This document shows, one piece after another, positions 35,139 through 48,114 of a stretch of DNA of 64,000 nt. The stretch's first letter is position 1; each line of letters opens with the position of its first letter. The DNA is from Physcomitrium patens (taxonomy: Eukaryota > Streptophyta > Bryopsida > Funariales > Funariaceae), in assembly GCF_000002425.4 (NCBI RefSeq), contig NC_037270.1, positions 10,278,494 to 10,342,493 of the forward strand, given 5' to 3'. The notes under the pieces are model-generated. The model was not told the DNA's origin, ran no database searches, and was given only the letters and a program-made list of their open reading frames with translations. The translations under genes and the position numbers were made by a program.

Positions 35139-35760
35139 CAAGTCTAATAGAATCTTAAATAAACTCTAACTAATTCTTAACAACTTTAATCAAATTTTAA
35201 TCAATCTAAAAAAAAATCAAAAAAAATTACAAAAGAAACATAAAAAATTCATAAATTAATTTTAAAAAAATAATAATAATAAATTCCTAAAAATTAGACA
35301 TAATATTAAAAAATATCAAAATAAAAATATTTAAGAAATAATTAAAAAAAAATTAAATATTAAAAATAGAAATATTAAATAAATCCTAAATAATCATAAA
35401 TAAATCCTAATCAAATCTTGATATAGTTCTAATCAAATCCTAATAAATTTCTAATAATTTTAAATAAATATTAATGAAATCTTAATGAAATCTTAGAACA
35501 AATTTTAATAAAATTATAATGAAATTCTAACAAAATCTTCATAAAATCTTAGAAAACAATTTAATAAAATTCTAATAAAATCCTATACAAATCTTAACCA
35601 AATCTTAATCATATCCTAACTAAATCTTAGATCAAATCTTAAAGTAAATCCTAATTAAATCCTAAGTAAATCCTAAATAATCTTTAAAAAATTCAAAGTA
35701 AATCTTAATCAATTATTATAGTTGTTTTAAAACCTCAATAAATATTAATTAAATTTTTGA
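35139..35760. repeat. Degenerate short-unit repeat array, core AATCYTAA
   Basis: Dozens of AATCCTAA or AATCTTAA units recur at 11-12 base spacing, for example the series between 35580 and 35690. The phase is irregular and units are mutated. They recall eroded CCCTAAA telomere-type repeats, but the unit length and missing C triplets do not prove that. Confidence 0.6.
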
Positions 35761-35842
35761 TCTTAAAAAGAATTTAATTTATATTTAAATCTATAATAAA
35801 TTGATAAACATTCAAATTTTGAAAAAAATCAATTCATCAATT

Positions 35843-35885
<43 letters not shown>

Positions 35886-37605
35886 CTAAATCATTTAGAC
35901 AATAGCCATTTTTTTTCTCCAATCCAAATATTGATATTCTAATAGAAATTTTTTCTTTTTGAGTTATTTAATTTCTTCAAAAATTAGCTAATATGTAGAA
36001 TTCTAAATCCAAATAGCTATCACCAATTTTTACTTCAATCAAATTAGTAGATGTTATAAGATTGCAAAAATTCTAATTGATCCTAAATTTTTATTATCTA
36101 AGACCATGATCCACAAAAACTTTCATAATCATCAATCTAACCATTCAATGAACATTAAATTTCACAAATACATTTAAGACAAACAAAATGATAGATTGAA
36201 AAAATTTCACTTATAAATATGCTGCAACACTTATAAAATCCTCAAAATTGTGAACTTCTTTTTATTTCTCAAAATCTAAATCAACTAAATACAACCCTTA
36301 CTTTGAAAAGCCCTCAAAACTTCAATATGCCTTCAAAACACATAAAATAAACTTTCAAAAATCATCACAAGTTTGTCTTCAAATTTCACCCTTTAAACAA
36401 TTAAAGAACCTCAGATTTTCTACAGGTGCATGGTTTTATACCTTGGAATCTAATTTCAACCTTGGTTCACAATTGGTCCTCTTTGAAATATTGATTCTTT
36501 ATATTTTGAGATAATTTTTATTAAAACCTATTTTACATCTCTTCTTAAAAATTTCTATATTAATTATTTATCTTATTTACTTTGATTTGACTCACTTAAG
36601 TTTCTACAAAAGAAATAAAAATCTCTTCTTTAAGAATATAGCATTAGCATTTATTAATTTTTGCTACCTCTGTATCTATATTTTTAAGATAATTTGTTAA
36701 AGTATTTTCATTTAAGATCTTTTATAATATAATATTTTCTTTCTTCTTTCACCATATAATTATATTATTACATAAAAATGCAATCAAATATTTACAAACA
36801 CCAAATTGTCAAGACATGCACTATCAATCAATATTAGTTTTTTTATGTGTAACATGTCTATGAAGAGTCAATAATGATTCATGATTGTGCTTAGAATTAA
36901 TGACCTTGAAGTACAAAAAAACATTGTTCTTGTCTAATCAAGAAAAAATCTCAAATATACAACTAGTTTTTTGAATTGATATTTCTTGCTTTTGAAAAAT
37001 CTCAAAAATAATGTTTTTGTAGCCATTGTAGTGGTTATAATAATACCACATATGATAATCTTTTTTTGAGCGCTTAATTTTAATAGCATAGCTACAATCT
37101 ACTATATAGATTTAGATATCTTTGAACAATTCTTCTTGTGTATTATATATTTTTTTTGAATTTGGTGGAAGAAAATTCATTATTTAAAAAATAAAAAATA
37201 AAAAATAATTAAAAATAAAAAAGAATAAAAGAAAAAAAAAAAAAAAATAGAAAGAAGTTGACACAAAGTTTAAAGTTAAATGCAATGCATATACTATTGA
37301 TTGCTTATTTTGAGGTTGTACATGCTACTTAAGTAATAATTTTGTACTATCAAATATAAAAGATAATAATTAAAAACATGTCATGTGGTATGAGATTTTT
37401 TAAGATAATCATTTGAATAACAAATTGTATATATGTATGTGTGTGTGAGTGAATGAAAGAGGGATTTCTATAGCAAGAATAAAACTCACTTAGCATATAA
37501 ATTTGAATAGTATTTACATTTGCTAAGTAAAAGATATGTATTGCAATTTGCCTTACTTATATTACAAAATATTTACAAAAAAATACCACCTACTATTCCA
37601 TGTAA

Positions 37606-37775
37606 GTTTTAGTCTAGATTCTATGTTAACAATGATAAATTTTTATAAATTCAAGTTACAACTTAGTCTTAATTCTACCTTAATACTAATATATTTCTAT
37701 AAATTTAAGTTACAATTTAGTCTAGATTCTACCTTCACACTATAAAATTTCTATAAATTCAAGTTTTAACTTACA
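37606..37775. repeat. Three-copy tandem repeat of about 54 bp
   Basis: Units start at 37606, 37655 and 37709, each opening GTT(A/T)(C/T)A..TTAGTCT and closing CTATAAATT(C/T)AA, with a partial fourth at 37763. The short open frame across them is a by-product. Confidence 0.7.
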
Positions 37776-39168
37776 ATATTATTTTTTTATTATTTTTTTG
37801 TCATTTAAATATTAATAAAATATTTACTTATTTTATATAAATGATCTTCAAAAATTTATGCCTTAAACTTTCAATTCTTCTATAAAAGATCATACTTTAA
37901 TAATTATGCCAAATCACCACCATATTTTCAACCATTTACTGTTAGTCTTCAAAATTTCAATGAGTTTTTCAAATAAGTCAAAATAAATAGAAAATATAGC
38001 ATATTTTTAAAAGATAGGTACCAAATATAATAAAAATTAGGACTCACTTTCAAATATTGGAATTTCTTTATATTGTCATTATTTTTGATAGACAAATAGC
38101 TACTTTGACTAAAATATTAATATTCTTTTGCAAACTTTAGATATAACCATTTTATTCCAAAATAGAATAGTCATAGATTGAAAAATATTTATTATAATTA
38201 TAACTCATAAGCCATTATAAATACAATTAATTAATTTCAATTTATTAAAATAAAATTAGTTACAATTAAAAAAGCTCAATATGTTGAATTATATTATCTT
38301 GTAAAGTCCTATTAGCTCTAACTTAAAACTAACAAAAAATATGATAAGACCTTTTATCTTCAATGTAATTTACAACTTGTAACTGTGATCATGATATATT
38401 AGAATATCAAACAATATAATTACATTTATTAAAAAGTTTTACTCAATTTTTATTTTTGTGGTAAAGACACAATATTCTTATATATTAAAAACTATTTGAT
38501 TACAATTCTACTCAATAAGAATATAATCTGTTAAAATATTTAGATTAAATATTAAATTGTAAAAAAATTAACAAATTTCTATACTTCATAAGGTAAAATT
38601 AACTACCATTATTAACAATAAATAAATAAACTCGCATAAAGATATTTTATTTTTTTAGTAAATCTTTTTAAATATAAGTAAAAAAAATTACAATAAAGCC
38701 ACAATACACAAATCATATTAAGAAGAAAATATAATAGGATAATTGAAAAAGAATATAAAATGTGTAATAGAAAAAAAGCATATCAATAACAAGAATTTGA
38801 AATTATGCAGATGTTTCTTAAACGTCCATTTGTTGCCACTTATAATTGAAGTACAATACCATATAAAAGCTTACAAGAGCAAATATATGCATTACATATT
38901 TTCTTTGATCTATCAAAGTGGATGTTAATGATTTTATCCTATGAACATAAATAACAATGTCACCAATAATATAAGAGTATAGTTGAAGACTAAAGTTCCT
39001 CCCAACTCATATTGGCCTTAAAAGAAATAACAAAAATTATGACTTTTAATATTTTCACCATTGTTATCATATAGAAATTTGGTATAAAAAAATCAATAAT
39101 AAATGTTAAGATACTTATAAAGCAATTTGATTTATAGGAGTGATTAATCATTAACACTTCTTACTGGA

Positions 39169-39218
39169 ATATAATCACTTTGTAGTAGATGCTAGATGAT
39201 TATTGTGTAGCTTAAAAT

Positions 39219-39250
<32 letters not shown>

Positions 39251-39575
39251 AATTTAGTCTCTACAATCTATAAAAGATCAATTACAAGGAAATTTTTTAG
39301 ATAAGGTTTGGCTAAAAGAAAAATCACTAAAGAATTGGCAGATGTAAGTTTAGAATATTACTCTCTTCAATAAGATGGTAATTCTATGGAAGCTTAAATA
39401 CATGCAAAGAAGAAGATTTTTAGTTAAAGAAGTAAAGAAACTACAAGCTTCAGATATGATAATCAAGCAAAAGACAAAGCAAGCAATACTAACTAAGTCA
39501 TTTATAAAAGTAGTTCACATAGAAGAAACCAAAATAGGCTCAAAAGGATAAAGATCATTACAAGCTTGATTAGTC
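39169..39575 (+). repeat. Dispersed repeat, copy 2
   Basis: Inverted match to 14853-15215. It carries the same landmarks, TTAGTCTCTACAATCTATAA at about 39252 and GGTTTGGCTAAAAGAAAAA at about 39306. A run of about 32 A (39218-39249) has expanded where copy 1 has a mixed A/C stretch. One + frame is coding-like (STIYKRSITRKFF) but broken. Confidence 0.5.
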
Positions 39576-40278
39576 AAAAAATTAGTCATTATCGCAACAA
39601 AATGATAATTCAAAAATAAAAAATAAAAATAAAAACACCACACAACCTTCTTTCAATTTACTTTGTTTACTTGATCTAATTTTTGTGCACAATGAGACTT
39701 GTGGTGTTTATATTCAACAAGGCTTATAATGTATGTGGGTATCAAGGCTTTTAATATTTGTATGCAATGAAGCTTGTAATGAAGATTTAAAAAGAGAATA
39801 TTTGGTGTAGTAAAAGATAACATACCACATCGCAAAATAGCAATAGAATGTATGGTGTCGTATATTAAAAGTTAGCAAGAATATTGTTGATATACTTTTT
39901 GGCTAATTTTAGATTTTCTTCTAATAGAACTATCTCTAGACCTTGCTTATTGACTAGTTAGTGGGACCACTAGAAGGGCATTGCTACCTCCTTTCACTTT
40001 CTTACACTCATATAAGGTGGCAAGATTCATAAAAAAAAATACCCATCTAATCACAATCCTCTATATTTCTAGGATGTGCATATACCAATATGAGCTGTAT
40101 GTGTGAGTATAGCAACTTAAAGTGTACTTGTAGCTTAAGCCTAAAACATAATATAAACAATCAAATGAAAAGTCAATATTAAAAAATAGAATTATACTTA
40201 AGGTAATAAAATTTATAAGTATAAACTATTTTAGAATTTTATTAAAGATCGTATCTTAATCTTTGAAAAAATTATGCG

Positions 40279-40316
<38 letters not shown>

Positions 40317-40727
40317 AAATTATGCAATATAATTTTTGTATTACAAAATTTAAAAGTAAAGATAAAAGTTCTATTAATTTCATTAGAAAAGCTTTTAAGT
40401 AGAATATAGATATTATGTTTTCTTAAAAGATTCAAAATTAGAAACCTAAAAGCATATGTGATAGAAATTCAATAAATTAATAAATAAAAGATTATATTAT
40501 AAGATAAAAATTTAATAAATTAATAAATAAAAGATGGTATTACAAGAAAAAAATGATATATATATATATATATATATTTATTTATATTTATTAACTTAAA
40601 ATTAATTTATTAAATAATTTAATAAAAAATAATATTAATCACTACTTATTAAAAATAAATATAAATATTTCTATAAAATTAGTATCAGTATACTTTACTT
40701 TTTGTTATAAATCACTTAGGATAAATT

Positions 40728-40769
<42 letters not shown>

Positions 40770-41187
40770 ACTACAATACAAGTCTTTTACATAAATTAAC
40801 CAGAAAAATAGAAAAATAGAGATTAAAGACTAATTTAAAAAAAAATAAAGTCATGAGCATTATAGATTGAAAGTAAGAAAAGTGACACCACAATAAATAT
40901 TTAATTAATTAATTAATTAAAATAATATAAATTTAGAAAAATATATAACAAATTTTTTTTGATCTAATATTTTTCAAATAAAAATTAATGAAGATTTTAT
41001 TTGTAAATAATTAAGATCCAAGAAGTATAAAAAATAATATTAATAAATATATATATATATATATATTATTGAATCTTAATATATATTGAAATCTTAAAAA
41101 ATAGAATTTAAAAAATATATTTTATTTCTTTAAACCTTAATTATTAATTAATAATTAAAATAAAAGCATAAATTTTTAATTTTTAAT

Positions 41188-41239
<52 letters not shown>

Positions 41240-41759
41240 CAATAAGATTTTTGAATATTTTTTGAAAATTTTTGATATAGAAAAGAACATAACTTCTCAT
41301 TAAAATTAATGAATAATTTATTAACATATATATAATATTAAAAAATTATAAAATTATTACTTATTTTTAAAAAAAATGCTTAATAAAGAACATATGCCTT
41401 GTAGAATATTTGTATGTAAATTATTCTAATTTGTTCAAATGAGAGCTTTTTTTAATTTCAAAATAATACATCATTAAAAAAATTAATTGCTATTACTTCA
41501 ACCATTTATTGATTTTAATTTAACTAAGTTGATTATAAAGATTCTAATGTTGAAAACAAAGAAGTCAAAACTTTGAGTTTAGTAAAATCTACACAAATTT
41601 TAACTAGTTCTAATAACCACTAATATAGTTTTTTCTAATTAGAATTTAATATAAATTCTTAAAATTATATTTTAAAATAAATAATAAATAAATAAATAAA
41701 TCTTACATAAAATTTACCATAAATATTAAAAAGAGTCAAGTATAAGAAGATATTTTTAT

Positions 41760-42144
41760 TATTGAAGAAAAAGAACTTTGAAATCACCAACACATAGCAT
41801 CAATAAGGTTGCTCACAAAGAGTGTATAGAATAAGATGTCTCTTACTTCTAACATCCATTACTTATAGGTCATGGCTACTGCCCCAATAGACAACTTCCA
41901 TCCTTTGATAAACACATCTATCCAATATTCTACTAAGACTATTCATAGCTATTTTATCTACTATAAAAATATATCTTTAGCATATTTTCTATATCCTTAG
42001 GATCCTTTGTCCATTCATCTACATTTATCTCTTGGCCTTCTTATATATCAAGAATCAATCTTTTAATCAATATCAACTTACTTAAAATAATATCTTCTAT
42101 AATATAATTTATTTTATTTTTATTTTTATTTACTTACTTTAACA
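41760..42144 (-). repeat. 3' LTR of copia element 2
   Basis: In sense it starts TGTTAAAGTAAG (42144) after the tract AAAGTGACAG and ends CTTCAATA (41760). The partner copy is at 46508-46860. Confidence 0.75.
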
Positions 42145-42149
42145 CTGTC

Positions 42150-43560
42150 ACTTTGCTATTAGTCAAAGGCTTTCAATTCTAATGTCTTTTTTAACATGTG
42201 ATGTCTATCCTTTACTAATGCATTTGTCAACAAATCAAAAAGTATATCTTTTATTACATAATATTTTATATCAATCACTTATATTTCAATCTTATCTTAT
42301 GAAGTGATGTTGAATTTCAATGTATTTGGTCCTTGAATGATATTTTGGATTCTTTGCAAATGTAAGATATCTTTGATTGCCTCCATTTGTACTACTTCAA
42401 TGTCTTCCAATAGTTGTCTTAGCCATATTACTTCTATTGCACTATGGCTTACTACTATATATTCTGTCTCTATTATTGATCTTCTAATTATTGGTTGTCT
42501 CTTGAAATTCCATGAAATAGCTATCACCTCAACAAAAAAAACATATCCCATTGTTGATCTTCTATCATTTGCATCTCTAGCCCAATCCGCAATACAATAA
42601 TCATACAAAATAATATTAACACTTCCAAGGCATAATTTGAAATGCAAAGTACCTTTTAAATACCTCATGATCTTTTTGATAGTTGTTCAATGGATTAGTC
42701 TAGAATTTTACATGTATTGGCTCATAAGATTCATTGCATATGCAAGTTCCACTTTTGTCCCAACCATTGCATATATAAGTAACCCTACTAATGTCTTGTA
42801 TAGAACACCTTGCATTTGATCTTCAACTTCAGCAAACTCTTCATCCATAAGCTTAATCAACTTCAAACTAGTCTCCAAAGGTATACCTATAGGCTTATAC
42901 TCTTTTATGTTGAATCATTTCAACACCTCTTCAATACACTTCTTTTGGCTCATTATAATGGTCTTCTTAGCACAATTTTTCACAAATTCGACTCCTAAAT
43001 AATAGTAAAGTTCTTCCAAATTACTCATCTCATATTCTTTTTCCAACTTTACTTTCAACCAATCCATTATCTTTGATGTGTTGATTAAGATGATCAAAGC
43101 ATCAATATAGAAGATAACAATTAATATAAATTCACTTTTACATCACATATAAAAAATGATCAACCTTACTTCTTTTAAATCCTTCATTCAAGGAAAATAT
43201 GTTAATATGTTGATACTATGCCCTTGGTGATTGCTTGAGTCCATACAAAGATTTCTTCAACTTACAAATAAGGTGTCATTTGTTTTCTTCAATAAATCCT
43301 TGAGGTTGTTCCATATAGATTTTTTCTTCTAATTTTCCATTTAAAAAAGTTGTCATCACATCTATTTCATGCATCTCTAAATCCATTGCTACTTCAATTA
43401 TCACAATAGTTTTAAAAGTGTTGAATTTGGCCACAAGAGCAAATGTCTCACTGAAATCAATACCAACAACTTGTGAATAGTCTTTAATAATCAATCTAGC
43501 CTTGTATCTCATAATATTATCTATTATATCCTTTTTGATTTTAAAAATTAGTTTATAACT
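42150..43560 (-). pseudogene. Copia 2 reverse transcriptase and RNase H relic
   Basis: RT fragments lie at 43512-43276 (MRYKARLIIKDYSQVVGIDF, then MHEIDVMTTFLNGKL) and 43097-42915 (LEELYYYLGVEFVKNC). RNase H is at 42668-42297 (WARDANDRRSTMGYVFF and SWNFKRQPIIRRS). These are better preserved than in copia 1 but contain stops between blocks. Confidence 0.75.
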
Positions 43561-43999
43561 AATTAAAAATTGATTTAATGGAATTTAAGTCATTTTTCAT
43601 ATTCTATTATCTATAAATGATTTGTACTCTTCTTCCATCACATTCTTCCACTTCATAACATCTGTGGACTTTATTGCATCCCTCAAATTCAATAGATTTG
43701 CAAAGAGTTCAACATTGGCCTATTCTTCACTTACTTGAAGAAAGATGGGATTCATCCATGAATAATCAAGTTATTTTCTATCTCTCAAAAGATATCTCCT
43801 TTCAATTGATGAAAATTCATCTTCTTACACTCCAATGTCTTTTACAACGTTCTTCTTTGTTAAAGCTTGTCTCTTCACAGTTAATAGTTGATATTCTTTA
43901 TAATCATCTTCAACACCTTGATTGTCTTCATTGTTGGTTTTAGTAATTTTAGACATATTTTGATTTTTTTTTTTTTTTTTTTTGTCATCTTCATTCACA

Positions 44000-45565
44000 T
44001 CTTTACCATCTTTATTGTCATCATCTTTTCTTTTTTTTTGTTAAAATTAGAAACGTGTCTAAAAACTTACTATTACTTATACTTAGACATATTTTCAAGT
44101 AGTTATAAGAATTTTTATATTCCAAAAACTCTACATCATGACTCTGAATGATCTTCTTGATTTCTAAATATATAAGCCTATATGCCTTGGTACCTTCACA
44201 ATATCCAACAAATGCATATTTTGTTTCTTTTGCATCAAATTTGGACTTCATATAATTTAATACTTTTCCAGAAGCAATGCATCCAAAAATCTTCATGTAT
44301 GAAATACAAGGTTTTTTATCACTCTAAGCTTCTTATGGAGTTATTGATGTGAGTGCACTTGTAAGGAACCTATTTCTTGTATATACTTATGTAACCATGG
44401 CTTCCACTTAATATTCATGCCTAAAGTTTTGTGCTTGAAGCATACTCCTTGTCATCTCCATAATGGTGTGATTTTTTCTTTCAACAACTCCATTTTGTTG
44501 TGGAATATAAGAAGTAGAGGTTTAACTTGCAATGCCTTGAATCTTTAATACATCATCAAAATACTTTGAAATATATTCACTTACATTATTTGTGCCCAAC
44601 ACTTTGATCTTGCACTCACATTATTTTTTTATAAGTACATTAAATTCTTTAAATCTTGAAAAATACTCATTCTTTGCTTTAAGGATGTAAATACACACCT
44701 TCTTTGAAAAATCATCAATAAATATGAAAAATTACTTTTTTTCTCCAATTGATGGCATCTTCATTGGTCCACAAACATCAAAATGCACAATCTCCAACAA
44801 TTTACTAATATATGTTGCAATTCTTCTTGAAAATGAAGCTTTTTGTTGTTTGCCTTGAATACAACCTTCACAAGCAAGTATTATGGCATTATGGTTGAAT
44901 TGATGAAGATCCAAGCTACTTACTATGGATTAGAGTTTTTTCATGCTTTTGACATTCAAATGACTAAGTTATCAATGCCAAATTCCAAACTTGTCTTAAT
45001 TTTGTAGAAATTGAGTAAATGCTACTACTTCAATTCCATTCACCTTTTTACAATTGATGAAGTAGAGGTTGCCATCTTTTAAGCCTTTAGCAATATATTA
45101 TGCTCCCAATGTCTTCACAAAATATCCATTTATATCAAATTAAACTTTACAATCATGTAATACAAGTTTGCTCAGCAAAAAGATGTTATTTTTTATCTTT
45201 GGTACATATAAGACTTCCTTCAATTTGATCTTCTTCATTTGATCCTTTACAATGAACTCCACCATAATAGAGCTAATTCTAATAGCTTATATTATGCCAT
45301 TATCTTTCAACCAAATATTTGTTGCTTGAATTTCTTCATAAATGTCAAATCAATATTTATATAATATCATGTCCTTAGTAACACCCAAATCTATAATCCA
45401 CTTAAACATGGCAGCCATCGAAGCTCTTTTACTTGCCATGAAAGCATAATCATCTCCACCAAAACTATCACTAGTATTGTTTGTATTTTTTCTATTTCTT
45501 TTCTTGGCTTTGTAGCAATTTTTAGCAAAGTGACCTGATTTTTTATAAATATAGCAATTTTTCAT
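44000..45565 (-). pseudogene. Copia 2 zinc knuckle, protease and integrase relic
   Basis: A zinc knuckle CYIYKKSGHFAKNC (near 45560) has its second Cys replaced by Tyr. The protease remnant FKWIIDLGVTKDM follows near 45400. The integrase shows CEGCIQGKQQKASFSRRIA and HFDVCGPMKMPS (44914-44732) and the C-terminal MKIFGCIASGKVLNYMKSKF (44296 onward). Normal copia order. Stops interrupt it. Confidence 0.75.
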
Positions 45566-45619
45566 ATTAATTTTTGAATTATCACATTAGTGAGAATAGC
45601 TACCTTTGCCTTGTCTTGA

Positions 45620-46017
45620 AAATAGAACCGAATCATCACTTTGAAGCTCTTTTTTTTTTACTTCTTGGTCACTTTAAGAGTAAGTTTGAATATGACATAA
45701 TTCATAAAAAGTTCTTTCATATTGATAGATTCCAATACCACAATGAGATAGTTGTAAGACTCAAGAAGGCTCATGAGCAATGTCAACACAATTTCCTTAG
45801 CATTAATTGGCTTGTTAACAACTACTAGTTGATTTGCCTTCCTTTGACAATGTTTATATTCCTTCTTCACCTTGACATTAGCATCGTCACTTGAAGGCTC
45901 TTCACTTTCATCAACAATGTCTTAAAGGTCTAATAAAGCCAACAAAAGCTCTGTTTTTTTCTTCCAGTGGTAGAAATTCTCCATTACTCTCAAGCCTTCA
46001 TCTTCATTTGAAGCCAT
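45620..46017 (-). pseudogene. Copia 2 Gag relic
   Basis: ATG at 46017 opens MASNEDEGLRVMENFYHWKK, matching copia 1 Gag. Later blocks include NAKEIVLTLLMSLLESYNYL. A frameshift or stop near 45930 separates the two parts. Confidence 0.7.
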
Positions 46018-46507
46018 GTCTCATGAAGAGGTCTATCAAAGAAAATCAAGAAAAGATAAGATAAAGCTCTCTAAATAAACAAGAAAGTTTTGCTGCTTTA
46101 AAAACCTAAAATACCTTTTTCTTAAGTAAACTAGTGATTTTACTTTTTAATCACTCTCAACTCTCATAGGAACACTTTTAATTTCACAAATATCTTCTTA
46201 TCACTATAAGAAAACCTCTTAAAAAATTCAACACAAAAAAGCACAATATTAGTGCATCAATGATGTAACTTAACAAAGAAACACAATACTAGTATTCTAT
46301 AACATCATTCTAAAATGATTGATACTTTCTAAGACAATGAATGCACTTAATAACAAGTAAGAGCAAAACTACATCAATAACTAGATGCAAAAGGAAATTT
46401 AGAAGATAACAAATCTTAACATCAGTAACAACCATAAGATTTATTCTTCACAACAAGACTTCAAAGAACTTCAAAATTCATTATGAAAGGTCAATGGGCC
46501 TATAACC

Positions 46508-46860
46508 TATTGAAGAAAAAGAACTTTGAAGTCATCAACATATAGCATCAATAAGGTTTCTCATACAAAAAGTATGGAGTACAATGTCTCTTACTTCCAA
46601 CACCCATTACTTATAGGTAATGGCTGCTACTCTAATAGACAACACTTCCATCCTTTGATGAATACATCCATTCAACATTCTACCAAGACTATTCATAGCT
46701 ATCTTTTCTATTATGAAAATATATCTTTAGCATATTTTTTATACTCTTAGGATCCTTTGTCCGTTCATCTACCTTTATCTCTTGGCCTTCTTATATATCA
46801 AGAGCCAATCCTTTGACCAATAATAACTTGCCTAAAGTAATATCTTCTATAATATATTTC
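46508..46860 (-). repeat. 5' LTR of copia element 2, outer end eroded
   Basis: Aligns with 41760-42144 from CTTCAATA (46508) to about 46860, then diverges into non-element sequence. In sense, the sequence after the LTR reads GGTTATAGGCCCATTGACC. Confidence 0.75.
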
Positions 46861-48114
46861 TTCTTTTCTGAAAAAATCACCTCTGAGTGGAGTAATGTAA
46901 ACGGTTCTTCCTTAGTGTAGAAACAACATTTACAGATCTTAGCTCAGTTTCTTTTACACACAAACTTTGCCCAGATCATTATCTGACGATAAGTTAGGTT
47001 AGACTGAAGTTAATTGACCCTTTTTCTAAATCCAAGCTTGTCATGAAATGGGCTATCAACCTCACATGCGAACAGGTCCAAAGGTACTGTACAACAACCG
47101 CACATGTACACATGTAAGGTGGCTCTCTTATATTTCACATCTGAACAAAATGTTGTGACCCAACAACATGAGAATTTAAAGCATTTCAAAACAACAGCAA
47201 AAAACAGCAATATTGGAGCCTTGTTTACATCCAAAAATCCACGAGAACAGCAAGGATTAGTAAAACCTTCCAAACAGCAAGGACACGAGTATGCTGTCCT
47301 TCTGCAAGTTTACAGATAAGAGCAGAAATCCTTACAATAACAACCTGCAGGATGAATTGCATGGAAAGCTTAGTTGAAAAATTTGCCCCTGATAAACAAT
47401 GAAGTGGGCCATACAGATGTCCACTAGTATGGTTCCTATAACTACCATAGAATCCAATATTGGGGCGACACACTTGCAATTCTGTGTACATAAACTATGA
47501 GGGTTCATTCACAAGACGAAAGCCTGAACTCACTAATGTGTTCAGAACGCTTGACTTCACGAGTGAGGAAATCTACATGGCTTGAAAAAGAAAAAAAATG
47601 TGTGGAGATCTAGCCTCCATGTCGAGACTTCATTGGGTGAGCCCGGTCTTTTCAGAACGAAATAATCCAGCCACAGCACACCATCTTGGTATCTGAGAAA
47701 AGCAGCCACCGGCGCCCCAAAAAATCCATGGCTGCATTAATCGGTCCCTCGCAGATGAAGTTTCTCAAGAGAATCTTGTCTTCTGTACTCTCAGCTAATC
47801 TTCATCTCCGACGATGGAAGGCTGTGACAGCCAGCAAAGAATAATTGATCTAGGTCCAGATTCAAATCATGAAAACATCAAGAAGCCACAGATCCAAAAA
47901 CTTGGACATGCTGGTTGTGCCAAGTAGAAGCCGTTGTCCTCTACAATACTGAATGTGGTAAGCTAGGGCATTATGTCAAGGTCCTACTCAAGTCAAAATC
48001 ATTCGGTGAACCCAAACGATAAACCATCGCGTGACTAAGAACCAAGGATGTCGGTCAGAAATTACGGTGCTTTGCTAGGATTTTGAACTACTTCAGCAAC
48101 GGATTAATCACAAA
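46861..48114. other. 3' flank of the bZIP gene
   Basis: Composition turns GC-richer here, consistent with 3' untranslated and flanking sequence of the bZIP gene. Short open frames at 47010-47491 have no family features. I see no other gene or RNA. Confidence 0.5.

Larger units (their letters stand above)
35035..41759. other. Gene-free AT-rich DNA between the two copia elements
   Basis: No gene recognised over 6.7 kb. Contents: a degenerate AATCYTAA array (35139-35760), poly(A) tracts near 35844-35881, 39219-39249 and 40280-40311, a 54-bp tandem repeat (37606-37775), copy 2 of a dispersed repeat (39169-39575), and (TA)n microsatellites near 40557-40576, 40735-40762, 41049-41064 and 41193-41236. 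The open frames here are short and follow the base composition. Confidence 0.6.
41760..46860 (-). mobile_element. Ty1/copia element 2, 5' end incomplete
   Basis: A 385-bp 3' LTR lies at 41760-42144 and a matching 5' LTR at 46508 to about 46860, with gag, protease, integrase, RT and RNase H in copia order on minus. The outermost 30-40 bases of the 5' LTR are not recognisable. LTR starts and Gag N-termini resemble copia 1, so both belong to one broad family. Stops are present throughout. Confidence 0.8.

Noticed and set aside
35139..35760. Interstitial telomere array
   Set aside because: No run of exact CCCTAAA units; the unit length is 11-12, so only similarity is reported.
37606..37775. CRISPR-like array
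   Set aside because: Direct tandem repeats without unique spacers in nuclear plant DNA; a plain tandem repeat explains it.
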